Positions 6,165 through 11,421 of a stretch of DNA of 11,421 bases are shown here, in pieces. The translations under genes were made by a program, and so were the position numbers. The notes under the pieces are model-generated. The model was not told where the DNA came from. It searched no databases and was given only the letters and a program-made list of their open reading frames with translations. Position 1 is the first letter of the stretch; every line of letters begins with the position of its first letter. Source of the DNA: Acidobacteriota bacterium (GTDB taxonomy: Bacteria > Acidobacteriota > Terriglobia > Acidiferrales > UBA7541); contig QHYO01000460.1 in assembly GCA_003224135.1 (NCBI GenBank), positions 1-11,421 of the forward strand, written 5' to 3'.

Positions 6165-6536
6165 ATGCCAAAGTCTATTCTCATTGTCGATGACAGCCCT
6201 CAGATTCGAAAACTCATTCGCAGTTATTTTGATTGTGAAACGGAGTTCGAAGTTTGCGGTGAAGCGGTCGACGGATTGGATGCGGTTGAAAAATTCACAC
6301 TGCTGAATCCCGACCTGATCATTTTGGATGCGTCCATGCCGCGTATGAACGGCCTGCAGGCAGCGCGCATCCTGCGATCCATGGGGAGTGAACTTCCGAT
6401 AATTTTATTTACGATGCATGCGGAAGCGATTTCAGACTCCGACGCTTCCGCTGCCGGGATTACCTCAGTCGTTTCCAAGATGGCGAGCATCTCCGAACTT
6501 TCGAAATGCGTGGAAGGTCTGCTGCGATACGCATAG
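6165..6536 (+). CDS. Stand-alone CheY-like response regulator receiver
   Basis: A 123-aa single receiver domain with a GGGAGG site 6 bases before its ATG. Acidic pair D9/D10 (ILIVDDSPQIRKLIRS), phosphoacceptor D55 in LIILDASMPRMNGL, switch T83 (IILFTMHAEA) and conserved K105 (SVVSKMASISEL) are all present, so it should be phosphorylatable. There is no output domain, so it must act by protein contact or in a phosphorelay. It resembles the N-terminal receiver of the kinase at 2379-3995, sharing CGEAVDGLDA and SMPRMNGL plus the following A..ILR. That makes the kinase a reasonable cognate candidate. A perfect palindrome lies across its apparent -10, suggesting control by the nearby XRE-S24 protein. 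The 157 bases after its stop, up to the convergent ribokinase gene, hold no clear terminator; TGCTGC/GCAGCA (6520-6525/6536-6541) pair around the stop but lack a U-tract. Confidence 0.93.
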   Translation: MPKSILIVDDSPQIRKLIRSYFDCETEFEVCGEAVDGLDAVEKFTLLNPDLIILDASMPRMNGLQAARILRSMGSELPIILFTMHAEAISDSDASAAGITSVVSKMASISELSKCVEGLLRYA

Positions 6537-6693
6537 CAGCATCAGCGAACCCGACGATTTCGCCGCGCCGGTTCACAGCCCTGAAGAGCAAGGCCCAGCC
6601 CACCTAAGCCGCCAAGACCCAGCCCCTCGAAATTACGCCCCACTTAGCTCCGCTTGATTACCTTCAAATTTTCCCGGGGCATCGCTTTCGTTT

Positions 6694-7641
6694 CTAATCT
6701 GCGCGAGCGCTGCGAGTAAGCATGATGTTCACTTCCTCCATCGTCGGCATCGACGGCTGAGCACCGGCCCGCGTGACAGACACTGCACCGGCCGCGGCTG
6801 CGAACTGTGCACTCTCGAGGGGCGATCTTCCGAGCATCAGTGCAACGGCAAACGCACCGTTGAAAGCATCCCCTGCCGCTGTGGTGTCAACGGCGGATAC
6901 AGGGAAGGCGTTCACGTGCTGGCGAAAGCCGTCCTTCGTAGCGAGATACGAGCCCCGCGAACCCATCTTCAGCACTACGCCATTGCGGCACTGCTCCAGC
7001 AAAACATCGATAATTTCGGAGGTTTCCCGCCGATTCGAAGAATGCCTCATTTCGGTGACGCAGCAACCAATTTCCGTTTCGTTTGGTGTGAGCCAGCTGA
7101 CACTATGAAGCAGGTCCGCGGGCAGCACCTTTGCCGGAGCGGGATCCAGAATCAGCGGAATTTCCAGACGGGCGCAAAGTGTCCCCAAATACTCTACCGT
7201 CTCCAGGGGGATCTCGAGCTGAGTGAGCACCACGCCTGCTTCGCCGATCGCGTCAGCATGGTCGTCAACGTCTCTCGGGGAGACGAAGGCATTCGCGCCT
7301 GGCGTCACGACAATTGCGTTATTCCCGTTCGGAGCGACTGCTATCATCGCAACGCCTGAGGGACCTTTCGAAGTCTGAACGCTACTGGCATCAACGCCGC
7401 TGCGGACCAACTGCGCCCGCAGCTCCTCACCAAACGCATCGGACCCTACATGCCCGATCATGCGAACCGGATAGCCAAGTCGGGCCACAGCAACGGCCTG
7501 ATTCGCGCCCTTCCCGCCTGGATGCATTTGGAAATCGCTGCTGTGAACGGTCTCTCCCGCAACAGGAACGCGCTCCGCACGCGCGACGAGGTCGATGTTG
7601 ATACTACCAACCACGACAATCGGTTTAGCGTTGCTATCCAT
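6694..7641 (-). CDS. rbsK: Ribokinase (PfkB family)
   Basis: I chose ATG 7641 (315 aa). It overlaps the stop of the nucleoside hydrolase gene by 8 bases (ATGGATAG), as in coupled operons, and gives a normal ribokinase length. Earlier ATGs at 7659 and 7698 lack ribosome binding sites. Motifs in order: VVVGSINIDLV at the N-terminus, the PfkB signature GGKGANQA at 42-49 with preceding sugar-binding residues, LDPAPAK, TPNETE at about 185-190, KMGSRGS, and DTTAAGDAFNGAFA at 252-265. The catalytic base is D258 in AAGDAF. Ribokinase uses ATP to make ribose 5-phosphate from ribose in the cytoplasm. Its partner gene releases ribose from nucleosides, so the pair is a salvage operon. No rbs transporter or LacI regulator is adjacent. 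A related PfkB sugar kinase is possible, but NIDLV, GGKGANQA and the neighbour support ribokinase. Confidence 0.92.
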   Translation of the reverse strand: MDSNAKPIVVVGSINIDLVARAERVPVAGETVHSSDFQMHPGGKGANQAVAVARLGYPVRMIGHVGSDAFGEELRAQLVRSGVDASSVQTSKGPSGVAMIAVAPNGNNAIVVTPGANAFVSPRDVDDHADAIGEAGVVLTQLEIPLETVEYLGTLCARLEIPLILDPAPAKVLPADLLHSVSWLTPNETEIGCCVTEMRHSSNRRETSEIIDVLLEQCRNGVVLKMGSRGSYLATKDGFRQHVNAFPVSAVDTTAAGDAFNGAFAVALMLGRSPLESAQFAAAAGAVSVTRAGAQPSMPTMEEVNIMLTRSARAD

Positions 7642-8620
7642 GCGCGCTATCTTGGCCATGCAAGAGAGCGTAAAGCGCCGCCTTCCAGCCCGTGACATCC
7701 AGGGTCCAGCAGACTCGCGTCCTCACTTGTCCCTTCCAGGCCCATTCCCAGAGGCCCCTGTTTCGCTCGTCCTCTGCTACAACCAAGCGGTCCACAACCG
7801 TCATACCCCGCGTCAGATCACTCATCGTTTCAACGTCGACGTAATGCATGCTCGAAGCCGTGCACAGTTCCGGCTGGAGTGCGATCGCCATAGCTACTGG
7901 ATCCGGCAGCGAAATGCCGTAGTCTCCGGTTTGTGCATGATAAGCATCTGCCGCAAGACTGTTGGAGTGGATCACGAATTCGGCCACTGGCGTTCCGAGT
8001 GCCAGAATTTTAGAAATGTCCTCCTGGTTCAGCGCCGCCGAACCGCGACAGAGATGCCACCCGACCATCTCCAGCGGCAAGCCCGCTCGGAAGACAATTT
8101 TTGCCGCTTCCGGATCCACCCAAATGTTGAATTCAGCGGCAGGCGTGACGTTCCCCTCGCAACACGGAGCGCCGCCCATTACGACGCAACGCCCAATCGC
8201 ATTGATGATCCTTGGCTCCCGGCTCATCGCCAAAGCAAGATTCGTCAATGGCCCCAAGGTAACGACCTCGATTCCTGGATTCAGAAGGACGGTCTCGATA
8301 ATCGCGTCTACGGCGTGCCGTGAGTCCGCCTGTCTCGACGCTGGAGCGTATCCGTGATCTCCCAGGCCGTCCTTACCGTGGAACCACTGGGCAGTCACAA
8401 GCTCTCGCAGAAGCGGCCTCTCGGCGCCGGCGCAAACAGGAGTCTGAGCCCCACACAATTCCGCTGCGCACAGCACGTTGCGAGTCGCCTGCTCGACCGG
8501 AATGTTGCCGGCAACGACGGTAATCGCCGATACACGAACATCCGAAGACCGCAGCGCCATGATCAGAGCGACTACGTCGTCGGAACCGCCATCGGTATCA
8601 ATCAAAAGTGTTCGAGTCAT
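7634..8620 (-). CDS. Nucleoside hydrolase (inosine/uridine-preferring family)
   Basis: A 328-aa protein of normal family length. GGAG lies 6 bases before ATG 8620. The N-terminus carries the calcium-binding signature DTDGGSDDVVALIMAL (D10, D14, D15). Further motifs are FHGKDGLGDHG (80-90), TLGPLTNLALAM (121-132), VVMGGAP (146-152) and NVTPAAEFNIWVDPEAA (157-173), which line the ribose pocket. D240 in LPDPVAMAI matches the last calcium-binding Asp. In many family members a catalytic His precedes this Asp; here it is Pro239, so the leaving group may be activated differently or substrate preference changed. The enzyme splits nucleosides into base and ribose. Ribokinase follows with an 8-base overlap, completing a ribose recovery route. 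Exact base preference (purine or pyrimidine) cannot be read from sequence. Confidence 0.92.
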   Translation of the reverse strand: MTRTLLIDTDGGSDDVVALIMALRSSDVRVSAITVVAGNIPVEQATRNVLCAAELCGAQTPVCAGAERPLLRELVTAQWFHGKDGLGDHGYAPASRQADSRHAVDAIIETVLLNPGIEVVTLGPLTNLALAMSREPRIINAIGRCVVMGGAPCCEGNVTPAAEFNIWVDPEAAKIVFRAGLPLEMVGWHLCRGSAALNQEDISKILALGTPVAEFVIHSNSLAADAYHAQTGDYGISLPDPVAMAIALQPELCTASSMHYVDVETMSDLTRGMTVVDRLVVAEDERNRGLWEWAWKGQVRTRVCWTLDVTGWKAALYALLHGQDSAHG

Positions 8621-8757
8621 CGAAAGCTCCGCTCAAGTTCGGCCAACTCCGCCGCTCGCTTCGCCCAATTCTCGCAGAACTGCAAGCAGAGAAGACCGGG
8701 GTTTATGCGATGCGGCGGTTCCCTGCCACTTGGCTTCGAAAGTAAAGGGTTACTGAG
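8617..8757 (-). other. Short open frame in the leader of the nucleoside hydrolase gene
   Basis: The 137 bases between the Asp-box gene and the hydrolase gene are open on the minus strand for 46 codons directly after the Asp-box gene's TAA, in the same frame. The end reads LQFCENWAKRAAELAELERS-F-R, and its TGA overlaps the hydrolase ATG as ATGA. There is no ATG; the TTG before QFCEN lacks a ribosome binding site. It could be a small coupled leader peptide or plain chance. No terminator was seen in this gap. Confidence 0.2.
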
Positions 8758-11421
8758 TTACGGCTCATCGTCTCCGTCTGTATCGGCTGAAGGACCTTCG
8801 CCCTGTTGGCGTTCAGGATCGATCTTCGCGACTTTTTCTTCCTCCAAGAGTCGATTCAGAGCAGCCATGTCCGTCTTTTTGATTTCTTTCCAGCGGGCAG
8901 AAGTTTCCCTGAGCGAGCTTCCTAATTCCATCGCGACGGTTTCCGTCTGCGTCGTGGGCGCGCCATCGGCAGAATCCGCGATTGCAAGGATCCGTCCGAA
9001 ACGCTGGTTGAGGGTTGAGAAATTCTCCGGTTGTTTCCCCGTCAGCGGAGTGCCAAAAAATCCGGGAACAACGGTGCCCTCGAGTCCAGACGCCTTTTTA
9101 TCAAAGTCCGCCAGCTTCTGCTTGGCTTCTGCGGAAGAAACTTTTTCCATAGCTATCTTCACTTGCGCTCGCGAGGTTTGCACCTCTGCCAGAGCTTCAA
9201 AACTCTCGTTCATTCCTCCGGCAGCCGCCTGTTGCATCGCGAATTGTTTCGCAAGATCCGCGGCCGAAATCTTCACGCGCGGATCCATCTTCAAGACCAA
9301 TGGTCGCGTGTACGATTTTCCATCAACAGTCAGCTTCGCGGTGTAGCGTCCAGGCAGTGCCCACGGACCGCGCGGCTCGAGCGGAGTATCGTGAAGAATT
9401 GCCGAGATCGGATAACTATGTCCTAATGATTTCGGCGCAGGGTAGCGAACATCCCAAACAAAACGGTGCATTCCGCCTTCGGCCGACAAAATCTTTTCCT
9501 CTCGTGCCCAATACATGGGAATCGGATGCTTCGGCGCAATCTTATCGAGGGGTTCGATGATGTCCGCACTGGAGTATTTGCGCACCAATCTTCCGCTGGT
9601 ATCCAGAATTTCGAGCGTCACGGGTCCGGAGGAATCTTGCGCAAGAAAATAATCGACGATCGCGCCATCCGGTGGATTTTTCCCCGCCGGTATTTCCGGC
9701 GGCAGCGGAGTGTCTGGATTTCTGTTCCATCGCACACGCACTGCTTCCTGCGGAGCGTACAAATGCGCGCGCGAATTTGCGACTTCATCTTTCAGCTGTC
9801 GCAGAGGCGTAATGTCATCGAGAATCCAGAATGACCTGCCGTGCGTACCGACTATCAGATCATCGCCATGAATTACTAAGTCGCGCATCGACGTGTGCGG
9901 TAAATTTAATTGCAATGGCTGCCAATGATCGCCTGAGTCGAATGACACGTACACGCTCGTTTCCGTGCCCGCGAACAGCAAGCCCTTCCGTGCCGGATCC
10001 TCGCGTATCACGTTCACCGGAGCGCTTTCCGGCAGGCCGTTCACGATCTCTTGCCAGTTTTTCCCAAAATCCCGTGTGCGATAAACGTGTGGTTTCAAAT
10101 CGTCAAGACGGAACCGATTTACGGCTGCATATATCGTGCCAGGCTCGGTGCGCGACGGCTCGAGAATGGAAACTTTGCTCCACGGCGTCAGGGAGGGCGG
10201 CGTGACATTGGTCCAGTTTTTGCCGCCATCCCGCGTCAGTTGAATCAGCCCATCATCCGTGCCAGCCCAGATTGTTGTCTTTTCCAGATACGAAGGCGCG
10301 AGCGCATACACTACACCGCGATGCTTGCCTTTTTCCGGATCGCCTGCCGCAAACACACCAAGATTCGCGGGCGTTTCGTGCGAATCGCGTGTCAGGTCCG
10401 GGCTGATTACTTTCCAGCTCTTGCCGCCATCAATCGTTTCGAACACGACGTTTGCGGCGAAAAACAATTTGTGCGGGTCCGTCGGAGAAAACACCAGCGG
10501 CAGAGTGCGATCGTAGCGATACTCGCCGCGCCGCACGGGCTCCGGCGCAACGTCCTGCACTTCACCAACTTCCAGGTTCGTGCGCGTTACGCGCGCGCCG
10601 TAAACCAAATTTTGATTGAGTGGATCGATGGCGATCGTGCCGTACTCTTCCACTCCGAGCAATCGCCAGTCGCGAAATGTGATTTCTCCGTAGTCGCTGC
10701 GGCTGGCTGTCGCTGCAGATCCGCTCTCCTGCTGTGCGCCATAAACCCAGTAGGGAAAACGGTTGTCCGTCGTAACGTGATAAAACTGCGCCGTGGGTTG
10801 GTTATACCAACTGCTCCACGACGCGCCGCCGTTTACGCTAATCACCGCGCCCTGGTCGCTCGACAGAGCGATGATCTGTCCGTTGGTGCGATTGATCCAG
10901 ATTCGCTGGTAATCGTCGCCGCCCGGTGCGCCCTTCCATCCCACAAACGTTTTCCCACTATCGTTCGATTTCCACGTGGTTGTGTTCGCCACATAAATCT
11001 CATCCGGATTGTCCGGCGCCACGGCAATTCCCATTGCACCCGGGCCACGTCCGCCGATCCGGCGATCGTCATTGACGAGCGTCCATGTTTCGCCCGCGTC
11101 ATCCGAGCGATATACTCCCGCTTTTTTGTCCGCTTCCACTGACGCGTAAACTCGTTTTGGATCGCTCGGGGCAACCGCCAATCCAATCCGCGCTGCGCCC
11201 TCCTCCGCGCCGGGCAAGCCTTTGCTCAAAGCCTTCCAGTTCGTTCCCCCATCGGTGGACTTGTACAGCCCGCTTCCAGCAATCTCAATCGATGCTCCAT
11301 TTCGCACTTCCCATGGCGCGACGCGTGCCGCCCACAGAGCCGCGTAGAGCACCTGCGGATTCGCAGGATCCATTACTAATTCTGCCGCGCCTGTGTTTTC
11401 GTCTTTATATAGGACCTTCTC
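8758..11421 (-). CDS. Large Asp-box repeat (VPS10/sortilin-like, BNR) protein, C-terminal part
   Basis: The frame stays open to the window edge (EKVLYKDENTGAAELV precedes the Met at 11373), so the start is outside. 887 residues are visible of a family usually near 1000-1100 aa. The first about 550 residues form beta-propeller blades with repeated Asp-boxes (S/T-x-D-x-G-x-x-W/F): STDGGTNW, SDDAGETW, SNDSGKTF, TIDGGKSW, TRDGGKNW, TRDFGKNW and SFDSGDHW, with SVNGGASW degenerate. Blades carry AVAPSDPKRVYASVE-type strands. After SFWILDDITPLRQL comes a beta-sandwich region (VTLEILDTSGRLVRKYSS; PGRYTAKLTVDGKSYTRPLV), then a helical tail (about 725-880) ending DGDDEP. Proteins of this type are usually annotated as glycosyl hydrolases or sialidase-like, but activity is mostly unproven and I see no catalytic signature. 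A signal peptide would lie outside the window. Probably extracytoplasmic. It is on the same strand as the nucleoside salvage pair but shows no functional link. Confidence 0.88.
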   Translation of the reverse strand, partial: EKVLYKDENTGAAELVMDPANPQVLYAALWAARVAPWEVRNGASIEIAGSGLYKSTDGGTNWKALSKGLPGAEEGAARIGLAVAPSDPKRVYASVEADKKAGVYRSDDAGETWTLVNDDRRIGGRGPGAMGIAVAPDNPDEIYVANTTTWKSNDSGKTFVGWKGAPGGDDYQRIWINRTNGQIIALSSDQGAVISVNGGASWSSWYNQPTAQFYHVTTDNRFPYWVYGAQQESGSAATASRSDYGEITFRDWRLLGVEEYGTIAIDPLNQNLVYGARVTRTNLEVGEVQDVAPEPVRRGEYRYDRTLPLVFSPTDPHKLFFAANVVFETIDGGKSWKVISPDLTRDSHETPANLGVFAAGDPEKGKHRGVVYALAPSYLEKTTIWAGTDDGLIQLTRDGGKNWTNVTPPSLTPWSKVSILEPSRTEPGTIYAAVNRFRLDDLKPHVYRTRDFGKNWQEIVNGLPESAPVNVIREDPARKGLLFAGTETSVYVSFDSGDHWQPLQLNLPHTSMRDLVIHGDDLIVGTHGRSFWILDDITPLRQLKDEVANSRAHLYAPQEAVRVRWNRNPDTPLPPEIPAGKNPPDGAIVDYFLAQDSSGPVTLEILDTSGRLVRKYSSADIIEPLDKIAPKHPIPMYWAREEKILSAEGGMHRFVWDVRYPAPKSLGHSYPISAILHDTPLEPRGPWALPGRYTAKLTVDGKSYTRPLVLKMDPRVKISAADLAKQFAMQQAAAGGMNESFEALAEVQTSRAQVKIAMEKVSSAEAKQKLADFDKKASGLEGTVVPGFFGTPLTGKQPENFSTLNQRFGRILAIADSADGAPTTQTETVAMELGSSLRETSARWKEIKKTDMAALNRLLEEEKVAKIDPERQQGEGPSADTDGDDEP

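Noticed and set aside
6520..6541. TGCTGC/GCAGCA inverted repeat around the stop of the receiver gene as a terminator
   Set aside because: The stem is 6 bp with a 10-base loop and no following U-tract; it is probably chance.
10051..11142. 363-codon plus-strand open frame, and similar long frames at 8354-9346 and 7595-8323
   Set aside because: They run antisense to clear family proteins (Asp-box protein, nucleoside hydrolase), have no motifs and have the biased composition of shadow frames.
1..11421. Search for CRISPR arrays, IS ends, tRNA genes, riboswitches and phage genes
   Set aside because: No regularly spaced repeats, transposase, terminal inverted repeats or tRNA-like T-loop patterns were recognised by eye. 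A covariance-model scan was not possible here.

Overview
The window reads like soil-type Acidobacteriota (Terriglobia-like) chromosome. This is an inference from protein style only: a Crp/Fnr-like regulator, CheY-like receivers with a shared GEAVDGLDA/SMPRMNGL signature, a small W-x-x-L 'orphan' protein, a very large Asp-box (VPS10/sortilin-like) secreted-type protein, and frequent GTG/TTG starts with good Shine-Dalgarno sites. No phage or IS hallmark genes, tRNAs, rRNAs or CRISPR arrays were seen.

Layout. (1) 2-1063: C-terminal third of the error-prone polymerase DnaE2, cut by the window edge. (2) 1084-1627, minus strand: a decayed gene end encoding extracellular HYR/Ig-like modules, broken by four frameshifts but readable when the frames are joined. 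(3) 1890-3995, plus strand: a STAS anti-anti-sigma-like protein, then a receiver-PAS-histidine kinase fusion. (4) 4031-4819, minus: an XRE/HTH-S24 (CI/LexA-like) repressor whose catalytic Lys position appears to be Ser. (5) 5041-6536, plus: a Crp/Fnr regulator, a 57-aa protein of unknown function and a stand-alone CheY-like receiver. (6) 6694-8620, minus: a two-gene nucleoside salvage operon, nucleoside hydrolase then ribokinase, overlapping by 8 bases. (7) 8758-11421, minus: the C-terminal 887 residues of a large Asp-box repeat protein, cut by the window edge.

How the parts may work together. Regions 3-5 form a regulatory cluster with no obvious structural target genes. The strongest new signal is a pair of perfect 14-bp palindromes, GTACGC-NN-GCGTAC, one just upstream of the XRE-S24 gene and one just upstream of the stand-alone receiver gene. 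Read in the direction of transcription, both end in the TAC that starts a plausible -10 hexamer (TACATT, TACTAT). This suggests that the XRE-S24 protein represses itself and the receiver gene. The receiver is a close relative of the N-terminal receiver of the kinase fusion, so the two signalling genes may be connected. The nucleoside hydrolase and ribokinase would turn nucleosides into base plus ribose and then ribose 5-phosphate.
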